A stretch of 64,000 nt of DNA. Origin: Chitinophaga costaii. GTDB taxonomy: Bacteria; Bacteroidota; Bacteroidia; Chitinophagales; Chitinophagaceae. Location: positions 1 through 64,000 of the forward strand of contig NZ_FMAR01000013.1 in assembly GCF_900094705.1 (NCBI RefSeq). Direction: 5' to 3'. The first letter of the stretch is position 1. Each line of letters starts with the position of its first letter. Below are positions 27,124-36,068 of the stretch, one piece after another. The notes beneath the pieces are model-generated. The model ran no database searches, was not told where the DNA came from, and was given only the letters and a program-made list of their open reading frames with translations. Made by a program: the position numbers and the translations under genes.

Positions 27124-30100
27124 ATGCGAAAAATTCTACTGCTGCTTTCTTGCATGCTGTTAGTATTTGCGCCTGCACTTTATGCGCAGGTACACCCCGT
27201 GAACGGGAAGATCCTTGACGAAAATGGCAGCCCAGTTCCATTTGCCTCTGTAAAGATCAAAGGCACCAACTCAGGTACATTTGCAGATGCAAAAGGCATC
27301 TTTACCATTCCTTTGAAAGAAGGTGCCGTATTGGTGGTTTCTGGTATCGGCTACATTCCACTACAAGTTACAGTGAACAGCAATGAGCTGGCCATCACCC
27401 TGAAAACGGATGTGCAATCGTTGAATGAAGTGGTAGTAACGGGTTTGGGTGAAGCAACCTCCCGCAAAAGAGTGCCCCTGGATATCGGTACACTGAATGC
27501 GAAGAATATTGCCAAAACCGCTACCGTGTCCATAGAACAAGGTTTGCAGGGCCAGATTGCCGGTGCACAGATCACGCAGAATAACGGCCAGCCTGGTTCG
27601 GGCTATAATATTATCCTGCGGGGTATCAATAACCTGATCAGCAGCGATCCGATGGTTTTGGTAGATGGGGTAGAGAATAAAGACCTCTCCAGTATAGACC
27701 CCTCTATTGTAGACCATATTGAAGTGGCCAAAGGTGCAGCCGCTGGCATGTTGTATGGCGCACAAGGGGCCAACGGTGTTATCCAGATCTTCACCAAAAA
27801 AGGCTCTCGCAACCAGCGGCCTAACATCACCTTTGCCACCAAAATGAGCTCCGATAAAATATTGCGCGGTGACCGCTCTCTGGTGGCATCCAAGCATCAC
27901 TGGAAAACAGATGAGCAAGGTAATATCCTAAATTCGGAAGGTGATATACTAAAGGCAGACGCCAATGGTTATTGGGAAGATCCCGTGGAAGATCTGGATG
28001 TAGATGCCAGTAACGATAAGCCCTACCTGCTGCCTACGTACGATCACCTGAAACAAGGCTATCGGGATGCGCTTACCTTTACCAATTCCCTCAGCATTAC
28101 AGGTGGTGGTAATAATTTCGATTATGCCTTCACCGGGTCCCGTCTGGATCAGCAAGACGTATTTAGTAATAAGTTTAACCGCACCAGTTTGGGGGTAAAC
28201 CTTGGCATTGAACTGGCCAAAGGCCTTACCATCCGTAGCAGCACCCAGGCTATCCTTGGTTTTGATGACCTGCTGGGAGGCAATCGCTTTAACCTGGTAA
28301 ACTCTTATCCATTTATCGATTTTCTTCACAAGGATACCACGGGTATGATTGTGCGGAAAGCGAAAAATGAAAATCAGCTCAACTCTCTTTCAGAAAGACA
28401 GTGGCACGACCGTAATAATAAAAGCACCAAAATTTACCAGAACTTTAATGTGAATTACAAGTTCCCCAAATTTGTAGAGCTGGACTTTAAATACGGTTAC
28501 AACGTCCGTAATGCCGATAACTACAGTTTTTATCATAACCAGGAATCGGCTGTGACCACAGAATTGTACTGGGGGCCTTCTATAGATGGGGCCATTACTG
28601 ATTATTATACACGCAATACTTACCAAAATGCGTTGACCTCCTTGTTTTTTAGAACGGATTTTAAACAGGACTTTCACCTGAACGTTCCTATCCGCACCAC
28701 CACACAGGCCGTTTACGACTGGCGGGCGGAAGATAACCGTTTCTTTTATGCGCAGGGCGTAGGGTTGCCTACTTTCCCGCCTTATAACCTCACAGTGGCC
28801 AATACTAAAACGGTGAGTGATAATAACTCTTCCGGGTATAATTACAGCACCCGCACTTTTGGCTTCCTGGTAAATCAGTCAATTGATTTCGCTGAATGGA
28901 TCGGTATTTCAGGCGGCTTCCGCTCTGATTATTCTTCTGAATTTGGCGCTGGTTCCAAAGCCACCACTTTCCCCCGCGGTACCATTTATATCCGCCCGTC
29001 TGAGTTCATGAAATTGTCCTGGCTGAGCGACTGGAAACTGCGTGGCGCATTCGCCACCGCTGGTACCCCACCGGATGTGTATACCCGCCAGGTAACCCTG
29101 GATGCAGGTACACTGGGTGTGGGCGGCGTATCACTTTCTATCCCTTCTACAGCACACAACAATGATCTGAAAATACAGGTGTCTAAAGAATTGGAAGTGG
29201 GTACAGATATTTCTGTGTTGCCTACTACCGGCGATTGGCTGAGCCGGATAACCCTTGGCGCTACTTACTGGAAACGTAAATCTACCGATGCTATTCAGGT
29301 AGCCGATGTGGCCCAATCTACCGGAGCCTCCGGCCTGATCTCCAACCTCACTACTTTAAGTTCTCATGGGGTAGACCTTAGCCTGGATATCACCACCGCC
29401 AATAAAAAGAACTTCATTTGGAACACCGCCGTACGCTGGGGTTTTACCAAAACCATGGTAGACAAGGTATCCAATCACCAAACGGTGGTTTCCGGCGAGT
29501 TTGGCCTGAAAGAAGGCGAAGAGTTGGGCATCTTCTATGGCCAGTCGCCATTGCATAGCCTGGACCAACTGAAGGTTGATGGTAAAACACCTTATATTGA
29601 CCCGGCAGACCGTTCCAACTATACGCTGGTGAATGGCAATGTGGTGGATACACGCACCAATGCCGCTAAGCTTACCGCTGCTGACGATCTCAAAAAGATT
29701 GGACAGGCCTATCCTGATTTCACCGCTTCCCTGATCAATACTTTCACCATCTTCCAGGCATTTACGGTATCCTTTCAGTTCGACTGGACCCATGGTAACA
29801 ATACTTATAACCTTACCCGCCAGTGGATGTACCGCGATAAGATCTCCAGAGATTACGATGATGTGATCAACGTTAATGGTAAGTCTGGCGCTTACGCTGC
29901 TTATTATTCCAGCATGTACAACACCTTGCAGCCACAGTCGTGGTACGTAGAAGATGGTTCCTTCATCCGCCTGCGCGATGTATCGCTTACCTACGATGCC
30001 ACCCGTTTAATCCATGCCAGGTGGTTGAAACGCCTGTCCGTAACCCTGGGTGGTCGCAACCTCCTGACGTTTACCAAGTACCATGGACTGGATCCTGAAA

Positions 30101-30222
30101 CTACCACCAGCGTAGACTCTCAAGGTTCTTCACTGGATGGGGTAGGCGCGTTCAAAGGCGTTGATTATTTCACGGTGCCTAACCTGAAATCTTACCAGGT
30201 AGGGATTAATGTTGGTTTCTAA
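27124..30222 (+). CDS. SusC/RagA-family TonB-dependent transporter
   Basis: A 1032-residue outer-membrane transporter: signal peptide (RKILLLLSCMLLVFAPALYAQ), CarboxypepD_reg-like domain (VNGKILDENGSPVPFASVKI...), TonB-box-like region LNEVVVTG, plug with MVLVDGVEN and YGAQGANGVIQIFTKKG, and a barrel ending QVGINVGF. It has no STN domain, unlike the mannan-locus SusC, so no sigma/FecR relay is expected. It is followed 13 bp later by a SusD-like gene. Its substrate is not shown by any adjacent hydrolase; proximity to uronate catabolism suggests but does not prove a uronate-containing glycan. Confidence 0.93.
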   Translation: MRKILLLLSCMLLVFAPALYAQVHPVNGKILDENGSPVPFASVKIKGTNSGTFADAKGIFTIPLKEGAVLVVSGIGYIPLQVTVNSNELAITLKTDVQSLNEVVVTGLGEATSRKRVPLDIGTLNAKNIAKTATVSIEQGLQGQIAGAQITQNNGQPGSGYNIILRGINNLISSDPMVLVDGVENKDLSSIDPSIVDHIEVAKGAAAGMLYGAQGANGVIQIFTKKGSRNQRPNITFATKMSSDKILRGDRSLVASKHHWKTDEQGNILNSEGDILKADANGYWEDPVEDLDVDASNDKPYLLPTYDHLKQGYRDALTFTNSLSITGGGNNFDYAFTGSRLDQQDVFSNKFNRTSLGVNLGIELAKGLTIRSSTQAILGFDDLLGGNRFNLVNSYPFIDFLHKDTTGMIVRKAKNENQLNSLSERQWHDRNNKSTKIYQNFNVNYKFPKFVELDFKYGYNVRNADNYSFYHNQESAVTTELYWGPSIDGAITDYYTRNTYQNALTSLFFRTDFKQDFHLNVPIRTTTQAVYDWRAEDNRFFYAQGVGLPTFPPYNLTVANTKTVSDNNSSGYNYSTRTFGFLVNQSIDFAEWIGISGGFRSDYSSEFGAGSKATTFPRGTIYIRPSEFMKLSWLSDWKLRGAFATAGTPPDVYTRQVTLDAGTLGVGGVSLSIPSTAHNNDLKIQVSKELEVGTDISVLPTTGDWLSRITLGATYWKRKSTDAIQVADVAQSTGASGLISNLTTLSSHGVDLSLDITTANKKNFIWNTAVRWGFTKTMVDKVSNHQTVVSGEFGLKEGEELGIFYGQSPLHSLDQLKVDGKTPYIDPADRSNYTLVNGNVVDTRTNAAKLTAADDLKKIGQAYPDFTASLINTFTIFQAFTVSFQFDWTHGNNTYNLTRQWMYRDKISRDYDDVINVNGKSGAYAAYYSSMYNTLQPQSWYVEDGSFIRLRDVSLTYDATRLIHARWLKRLSVTLGGRNLLTFTKYHGLDPETTTSVDSQGSSLDGVGAFKGVDYFTVPNLKSYQVGINVGF

Positions 30223-30247
30223 ACAATGCGTTTAAATGGAAAAAAGT

Positions 30248-31876
30248 ATGAAAAAGTTATTTATATATCTAACAATCTGCGCCACCGCCGGGTTATCGGC
30301 TTGTAACAAAGATACCTTGCAGCAGGTAGACCCGAATAGCCCCACGCCCTCCTCCCTCAATACAGAGTCGGGTATTAAGGATTTTGCACTGGGCGTATTC
30401 CAGAAATGGATAGCGGACGTACCGGGTGCAAGTGGTTCTAATATTATGTTCCTCGGTACCAATAACCACTCTATCCTGGGCGACGAAGTATTCTCCCCGT
30501 ATGGAAACTATGGTATGCGTTATACCGGTCAGACCTACAGCATTACCCTGCCCGATGGTACCAAGGTGATAAATCCTATTGGCAATACCCAGCAGGAACA
30601 ATTGAAATCTACCAATACCCGCCTGTCTGGTTCCACTAACTCTTTTCTTTATGAGTGGATGGCCTGTTATTTCACCAATGCGCAGGCCAACCTGCTGCTT
30701 ACCAGCCTGGATAATACCGAGTTAAAACTTAGCGGGGATGCTGCTACCAAGAAGGCGGTGTTAAGCGCCTGGGCTTACTGGTGGAAAGGATTCTCCTATT
30801 CCCGCATAGGCTCTATGTACATTGCGGGCGTTATTACCAATGAGCCAGGCAATGGGTTAACCAATGGCAACTTCGTAGACCATGACGCAATCATTACTGA
30901 AGCCAATGCCAACTTCGATAAAGCCATCGACATTCTGAACGGACTGACCGAAAATGCAGACTACGACGCATTGATGACGGCCATTATACCCACGTTCAAT
31001 GATAACACAGATATTACCACACCGGCTATGTGGATACGAATGATCAATACTTATAAGGCCCGGAACTTCCTGGCTAATCATAAAGTAGCCACCATGACCG
31101 CCGCCGATTGGGCCACCGTGAAAACCCTGGCCAGCGCTGGCTCACTGTCTTCCGACGTGGTGTTTCAGTTTGGTATGGACCCCGATGCTACCAATGATTT
31201 GTCGGGCAACTTTTTCCATCCGTTTGCTTTCATGGGCGAGGGGGCTGCATTTACCTTTGTCAGCGAAAGGCTCATCCAGGATTTTAAAACCGGAGACCAG
31301 CGGTTCACCAAAAACTTTGAACTGCTGCCAGCTGCACAGGTGAATGTACGTAGCCGTGGCCTGCAATTTGGCACCCGCTGGAACGCAATTGCGATAGAAG
31401 ATGGAGGCCGTTATGCCACCAACAATAGTGTGGGCATCATGCCGCTTAGTGTATCGTATGAAGAAGCGGCGCTGATGGTTGCGGAAGCAGACATACATAC
31501 CGATGCCATCGAGGCTGGATTGGCCTTGATAGACGAGGTGCGCGACTTTCAGGGCGCTGGCCTGGCGCATGTGGCCGGCACAGGGTTAAACTTGGCGCAG
31601 GCCACCGAAGAGCTGCGCCGGGAAAGGAGAATAGGCCTGTTCCAAAGGGGCGTGGCCTTCTACGACGCTCGCCGCTGGGGTGTTACGGCCCCTGCTGCAC
31701 AAGGCGGCGGCCGTGCAGGCGCCATTGTGATGGTACCGGGCCAATACATTGGCTCCAATGCTGCTCAGGCATTGCCCTGCTTTATGGATTATAATTACAT
31801 GGACTACTGGGATGTGCCGCAAAATGAGCTGGACTTTAATGCCGCCGCTACAGGTTCTGCTCCCATTAAAAATTAA
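30248..31876 (+). CDS. SusD-like nutrient-binding outer-membrane lipoprotein
   Basis: A lipoprotein of about 542 residues starting MKKLFIYLTICATAGLSAC with a clear lipobox, then NKDTLQQVDPNSPTPSS. It belongs to the divergent SusD-like group that uses the RRERRIGLFQRGVAFYDARRWG C-terminal segment and the SYEEAALMVAEADI helix. An in-frame ATG at 30236 would add four residues (MEKS); the start at 30248 begins the signal peptide directly. It pairs with the SusC immediately upstream and a terminator follows. Confidence 0.9.
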   Translation: MKKLFIYLTICATAGLSACNKDTLQQVDPNSPTPSSLNTESGIKDFALGVFQKWIADVPGASGSNIMFLGTNNHSILGDEVFSPYGNYGMRYTGQTYSITLPDGTKVINPIGNTQQEQLKSTNTRLSGSTNSFLYEWMACYFTNAQANLLLTSLDNTELKLSGDAATKKAVLSAWAYWWKGFSYSRIGSMYIAGVITNEPGNGLTNGNFVDHDAIITEANANFDKAIDILNGLTENADYDALMTAIIPTFNDNTDITTPAMWIRMINTYKARNFLANHKVATMTAADWATVKTLASAGSLSSDVVFQFGMDPDATNDLSGNFFHPFAFMGEGAAFTFVSERLIQDFKTGDQRFTKNFELLPAAQVNVRSRGLQFGTRWNAIAIEDGGRYATNNSVGIMPLSVSYEEAALMVAEADIHTDAIEAGLALIDEVRDFQGAGLAHVAGTGLNLAQATEELRRERRIGLFQRGVAFYDARRWGVTAPAAQGGGRAGAIVMVPGQYIGSNAAQALPCFMDYNYMDYWDVPQNELDFNAAATGSAPIKN

Positions 31877-31898
31877 TAAACATAGTATACACACAAAG

Positions 31899-31932
31899 GC
31901 CCGGCTTTACTTAAAGCCGGGCTTTTGTGTTT
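31899..31932 (+). terminator. Terminator after the second SusCD pair
   Basis: Ten-bp stem GCCCGGCTTT (31899-31908) with AAAGCCGGGC (31913-31922), ACTT loop, T-rich tail. Confidence 0.9.
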
Positions 31933-32193
31933 TCACGGGTAGGTAGATCCATAAAATTTATTTTAAGGGAAATTCGTTGCCTCCACATTGTGCCATACCT
32001 ATGCTGGCTGGGTTCAGGAAAGCAGGGTCAACTAGCGTGCCTAAATGTTAGGCATGTGAAAAAATATATTTGAATGCGCTGCTGTAACGACCCACGACAT
32101 AGTACTATTTTGACTTTCAAAATTGCCGTTTAAAAAGCAGAAATAAATCGTTTGTATTAACTTGCAGTTCATCTACTTCTTAAATGCAAGACC

Positions 32194-33063
32194 ATGCTAC
32201 AAATATCCAATGATCGCCTTCAGGTAAGTATTGCTGAAAAAGGTGCCGAACTGCAACATATCGTGCGCACCGATCTGCAACAGGAATATCTTTGGAATGC
32301 CGATCCGGCATTCTGGGCCAAGAAAAGTCCGGTATTATTTCCTATTGTGGGAGGATTGAAAAATAATAACTATACGTTTAAGGAAAAAACCTATTCGCTC
32401 GGCCGTCATGGCTTTGCGCGCGACCTTGTTTTTACCGTGACCGCACAAGCCGCTACCAGCATTACCCTAGAACTGGGAGATACTGCGGATAGCCGTTCCC
32501 GTTATCCATTTCCGTTTTTGTTTGCAATTACCTACACCTTGTCTGGTACCACTTTACAGGTAAAATATCACGTGAAGAATCCCGGCGCGGAGCCGCTTTA
32601 TTTTTCCGTGGGCGGCCATCCTGCATTTAAGGTGCCCCTGGTTCCCGGCACTACTTATGAAGATTACCGGCTGGAATTTAACCATGTAGAAAATGCAGGC
32701 CGCTGGCCGTTGTCTGCCGAAGGATTGGTGCAGGAAGCCCCGGCCCCCCTGTTAGAAAATACCAATACCCTGCCACTGAAAAAGGAATTGTTTGCTGAAG
32801 ATGCCTTGGTATTTAAACATTTGCAGTCTGATGTAGTGACGCTCAAAAGCAATGCGACCCCACGTGGGCTGCGGTTTCATTTTGCAGGTTTTCCCTACCT
32901 GGGTATATGGGCGGCCCCCAATGCAGATTTCGTATGCATTGAACCCTGGTGCGGCATAGCAGATAGCGTGAACGCCAGTGGAGACCTTACCAGGAAGGAA
33001 GGCATTATAACGCTGGAGGCGAACGGGGTATTTGAACGGCAATGGGAGGTAACACTATTATAA
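32194..33063 (+). CDS. Aldose 1-epimerase family protein
   Basis: A 289-residue galactose mutarotase-like beta-sandwich protein of the LacX/YeaD type. KKSPVLFPIVGGLKN, YSLGRHGFARD, SVGGHPAFKVPL and FVCIEPWCGIAD correspond to the substrate pocket with the catalytic His (GGHPAF) and the Glu (IEPWCG). It may interconvert sugar anomers in the cytoplasm. It stands alone, 317 bp after the SusD gene and its terminator, so it is not part of that operon. Confidence 0.88.
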   Translation: MLQISNDRLQVSIAEKGAELQHIVRTDLQQEYLWNADPAFWAKKSPVLFPIVGGLKNNNYTFKEKTYSLGRHGFARDLVFTVTAQAATSITLELGDTADSRSRYPFPFLFAITYTLSGTTLQVKYHVKNPGAEPLYFSVGGHPAFKVPLVPGTTYEDYRLEFNHVENAGRWPLSAEGLVQEAPAPLLENTNTLPLKKELFAEDALVFKHLQSDVVTLKSNATPRGLRFHFAGFPYLGIWAAPNADFVCIEPWCGIADSVNASGDLTRKEGIITLEANGVFERQWEVTLL

Positions 33064-33167
33064 GAAAAAATTTAGTGTTAACTAAACGTTAGCAAAATCG
33101 CGGAGGGAAAGGCGGACCTTAGGGGGGAGAACGGAAATTACTCAATTGTTACCCAAACCCTAAGTCC

Positions 33168-34250
33168 ATGTTACTAAAATTTACCACGGGCAATTACTGC
33201 TGTTTTAGAGAAAAACAATCTTTATCCCTACACGCAGATGGTCGCCATGCTGCCGGAGACGTACGCGTGGTGCAGGCTGCCGGCTGCAATGCTTTGCAAG
33301 TGGTGGGCATTCTAGGCGATACTGCCACCGGCAAAAGCCATTTAGGGAAAGCCCTGCAATTTATGACCCGGGCAGTGCTGGAAGGCTGGCAGGAAGCAGC
33401 TTTACATTGCAGTCCTTTTGCGGCCGGCGGTAGCGGGGCGGCGGGTCCTTCCTTTTTTGAAATACTGCTACTGGGTGAGGATGTTCGTTACCGTTACGGT
33501 TTTGAACTTAAAGACCGCCAGGTGCAGGCAGAATGGCTCTACGAGCGCAAAGGGCGGCGGGAGTTGCGTTTGTTTTCCCGGCAGGGCCAGGCTTTGCTGG
33601 TGCATGCCACTTTTGTGGATGCCCGGCGGCTTATTGGCATTACCCCTTCCAATATTTTACTGCTTACTATTGCGGCCAGGCTACATTTTCCACTAGTAGC
33701 GCCACTAATAAATTGGTATCGCCGCTGCCAGGTGGTAGATGCCGCAGGCGGTTGGCCCTTTGCTCCCGGCTGGGAAGAGCAACTGGCCATCCCCGTACCG
33801 GTAATGAGCCTGCGAAGATTGTATGATGAACTAGGCATCGGCTACATTGCTGCCACCATGCAATCCGTCATCCGTACGCAGGCGCTGCTGCGCCGGCATG
33901 GTACGCCTCCGGATACCGGGGTGCCAACAGAAAACACCCTCCATAACACCCTTACCGCCGGCACACGCAGCCTGCTGGCTATTACACCGGCCATCCTGAA
34001 AGTGATTAATGAAGGGGGAGCCCTTTTCCTCGATGACCTGGACGCCCATTTATCTCTTTCAATACTGCAAGGGCTGGTGGCCCTGTTCCAGCACCCTGAA
34101 TTAAATCCCCGCCATGCGCAGCTTATATTTACCACGCATTTGCCAGCATGGATTCACCAGGGCAAATGGTTAAATGGGCAGCGGTATATATTGGAGAAAC
34201 CTCAGGCAGCGGCCAGCTTACAGCATTGGAGCATGCCCGCCAGGAAATAA
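33168..34250 (+). CDS. Divergent AAA-family ATPase (AAA_15/21-like)
   Basis: A 360-residue ATPase of the SMC/RecF-like AAA_15/21 group. It begins FTTGNYCCFREKQSLSLHAD, the usual start of these proteins, with Walker A GDTATGKS (50-57; family usually GxNxSGKS). Near the C-terminus are AGTRSLLAITPAIL (signature region), Walker B ALFLDDLDAHLSL (family usually DEl...LHP) and LIFTTHLPAW (His switch). The Glu-to-Asp change in Walker B and the missing LHP suggest weak or altered hydrolysis. It is shorter than typical members and has no TOPRIM or nuclease domain. Function unknown; relatives occur as toxins or defence effectors. Confidence 0.8.
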   Translation: MLLKFTTGNYCCFREKQSLSLHADGRHAAGDVRVVQAAGCNALQVVGILGDTATGKSHLGKALQFMTRAVLEGWQEAALHCSPFAAGGSGAAGPSFFEILLLGEDVRYRYGFELKDRQVQAEWLYERKGRRELRLFSRQGQALLVHATFVDARRLIGITPSNILLLTIAARLHFPLVAPLINWYRRCQVVDAAGGWPFAPGWEEQLAIPVPVMSLRRLYDELGIGYIAATMQSVIRTQALLRRHGTPPDTGVPTENTLHNTLTAGTRSLLAITPAILKVINEGGALFLDDLDAHLSLSILQGLVALFQHPELNPRHAQLIFTTHLPAWIHQGKWLNGQRYILEKPQAAASLQHWSMPARK

Positions 34251-34539
34251 TGTGGCGCAAAAATAATGAGCTTAAAGGAGTGGTACTAGTCCGTGAGCGT
34301 TGGCGGGCTATAGGCTGCGGCGCTACATTGGAATTATAGGAACGTTTTCTAAAAGTGACAGGCTGATTTTTTTATATGGGCTTATATTGTTAATTTCACT
34401 ATTAGCAACATTGTTTAAAAAATCAGCTACTCACTTTCCCACAACACGTTACAAACGTTTTCAATTCCTTAACACATAGACGCGTTATTCATTGCTATGC
34501 ATGCAATGAAGCGATTTCCAATCCTTAAAAACCTGGGTT

Positions 34540-34791
34540 ATGATGCGTATTATTTTGTGTTCAGTTTTTAATGTACTCTGTTATGCAGACTATGCGAGCA
34601 GAGAACATGCACGGTCTGCTTTTTCCAAAACGACCCACCTGCTCAAGGGGAGCCATGTCAAAGAAAAATATGAATTGCGGCTCCTGGAGCGCATTAATGG
34701 CTCTTTTGTAATAAAAGATTTCTTCTATATCAAAGGTGCTTTGCCTGGTGCAGAGGTGCTAGACATCCTGAGTGAAGAGGCGGTAGGGTAA
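34540..34791 (+). CDS. Small hypothetical protein
   Basis: An 83-codon frame starting with a double ATG. It has a hydrophobic start (RIILCSVFNVLCYA, possibly a weak signal peptide) and a charged body (KEKYELRLLERINGSFVIKDFFYIKGALPGAEVL). I recognise no family. It lies 289 bp after the AAA ATPase. The coding call is tentative: the C-terminal half reads like protein, but no Shine-Dalgarno is obvious, as is common in Bacteroidota. Confidence 0.4.
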   Translation: MMRIILCSVFNVLCYADYASREHARSAFSKTTHLLKGSHVKEKYELRLLERINGSFVIKDFFYIKGALPGAEVLDILSEEAVG

Positions 34792-34873
34792 AATTAATGG
34801 GGTGCCATAGCATATTTGCATTGTTAGGGTATGTTAGGTTGCGCTGGTATGCAACCGTGCAGCAACCGTACGG

Positions 34874-35242
34874 TCAATGCGATAGCTTGTAAAACAATGG
34901 AATGGCATCAAAATTTTTATAAACGTACACGTACAGGATCGCTACCGTTACAGATGCCAGGTTGCCCATCAGGTAATAGTCGTTAAACTTATTGTGTTCA
35001 TCGTCTGCTTCCTTGTGTTTCAGACGGGTGGCCAATTTTAGTGCGCTGAAAAAAGTCAGCGCACTGGTAAGGTCATGTACCAGCGCAATCGTTAAGAAAA
35101 GCCGTTCTGCCACGCCTTTGAAAATGGATTTAAAGTTTAACCCCACTTTTTTGTAGAAAATTTGTGCAATCATGGCAAATACGAATGCAACCAAGATTTC
35201 CATGAGGATAAGTCCAACAAATAGTATCCAACATTTAGCCAT
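34874..35242 (-). CDS. Three-helix membrane protein partnered with SatD
   Basis: A 122-residue integral membrane protein: helix 1 at about 5-28 (ILFVGLILMEILVAFVFAMI), a second hydrophobic helix about 48-70 (LFLTIALVHDLTSALTFFSA) and a third near 97-115 (LASVTVAILYVYVY), with a conserved-looking loop FKGVAERLFL and LKLATRLKHKEADDEHNKFNDYYLMGN. Similar short proteins (GxxER...ALKLxTRL...NDYFLxGN) occur in Bacteroidota without known function. It starts 1 bp after the SatD stop, so the two are co-translated and probably act together, for example as cytoplasmic sensor or enzyme and membrane effector. Role not established. Confidence 0.75.
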   Translation of the reverse strand: MAKCWILFVGLILMEILVAFVFAMIAQIFYKKVGLNFKSIFKGVAERLFLTIALVHDLTSALTFFSALKLATRLKHKEADDEHNKFNDYYLMGNLASVTVAILYVYVYKNFDAIPLFYKLSH

Positions 35243-35243
35243 A

Positions 35244-35882
35244 TTAATTTCCTCCCAGATAATTGATAACTGCTTTGAGTGCGTTGTATGCTTTGATCTG
35301 TAAGCTTTTTTCCCTTTTCCACATCAGGGAAGGGGTTTTATGCAATGCCGCCGCCACTTTTTTGTAGTCGATGTAGCGCAGGAAACCATCTACCAGGGCG
35401 TAATCTTTTTCCGGATTCCAATTGTCTACAATACTTTGCAGGGCAAAAAAACTATTGTTAAGTGCTCCGGAAAGCGCCTGGTCCTGTAAATTAATTTCAA
35501 AACGGTGATGATCGCGCTTTAACTGATTAAGGGTTTCCCTGGCAGCTGTAAGGCCCGGGCCAAGCATTTCATAGGCAATGCTTGGATTAATAGGCGTATC
35601 TATTTCACCTTGCATCAGCACATAGCGTAATTTAAATGTTTTTCCCAATGCAATGATCATTTCTTCCATTTCGAGCATAATTTTCAGGGAAGCGGGCAGG
35701 TCATGAATAATGCCCTGAAACTCATCCCCCAGTGTAATGGTGATGGGGGATAACAATGTTTTTTTTTGTTTTTTGTTGATCTTAGTTACCAACGCCTTAA
35801 AATCAGCCATCAGCAAGCGTTGATCGCTTTGCCTGCTTCCAATAATGTCGGCCATTAAGATAAAATAGAGGTGCTTGCTCAT
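35244..35882 (-). CDS. SatD-family protein with nucleotidyl-cyclase-like motifs
   Basis: A 212-residue SatD-family protein (named for Streptococcus mutans SatD, function unresolved). The N-terminal half begins YFILMADIIGSR, with Asp12 placed like the first metal Asp of class III cyclase/GGDEF folds, and has ITITLGDEFQGI (GDEF at 52-55), then RYVLMQGEIDTPIN and MLGPGLTAARETL, echoing cyclase core strands. The C-terminal half has a helix-turn-helix-like stretch (DYKKVAAALHKTPSLMWKRE). The cyclase resemblance is my inference from motif order. It is first in a two-gene unit with a small membrane protein, and three identical-spacing palindromes lie immediately upstream. Confidence 0.82.
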   Translation of the reverse strand: MSKHLYFILMADIIGSRQSDQRLLMADFKALVTKINKKQKKTLLSPITITLGDEFQGIIHDLPASLKIMLEMEEMIIALGKTFKLRYVLMQGEIDTPINPSIAYEMLGPGLTAARETLNQLKRDHHRFEINLQDQALSGALNNSFFALQSIVDNWNPEKDYALVDGFLRYIDYKKVAAALHKTPSLMWKREKSLQIKAYNALKAVINYLGGN

Positions 35883-35959
35883 ATTTCAAAAATAATGAAA
35901 TTTTTATGATTATTTCAGTATTTATGAAAAATATAAGAAAATTTCACTTTTGATGAAAT
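35883..35959 (-). promoter_or_regulatory. Triple palindromic operator array upstream of satD
   Basis: Three 19-bp copies of ATTTCA-N7-TGAAAT (the middle one ends TGAAAA) occur at 35883-35901, 35912-35930 and 35941-35959. Their starts are exactly 29 bp apart with 10-bp AT-rich spacers. The array begins one base upstream of the satD ATG, so the first site covers the ribosome-binding region. A candidate -7 element reading TATATTTTT on the minus strand lies between the second and third sites. This looks like cooperative repressor binding sites; the regulator is unknown, possibly the HTH-like part of SatD itself. Confidence 0.75.
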
Positions 35960-36068
35960 AAAAGCCTGTTAGCTGTAGCCTGGCAGCAGACTGGAATGGC
36001 AACATATTTCATATATCATTACGAGGCCAACATGAGCTTTACGAAAAAGCACCTAACCATTTTGTCTT

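Noticed and set aside
34148..34339. 63-codon frame overlapping the end of the AAA ATPase
   Set aside because: Mostly lies within the ATPase gene in another frame and shows no protein-like conservation.
35883..35959. The three repeats as a short CRISPR array
   Set aside because: Repeats are 19-bp palindromes with variable centres and only 10-bp spacers, and there is no cas gene; operator sites fit better.
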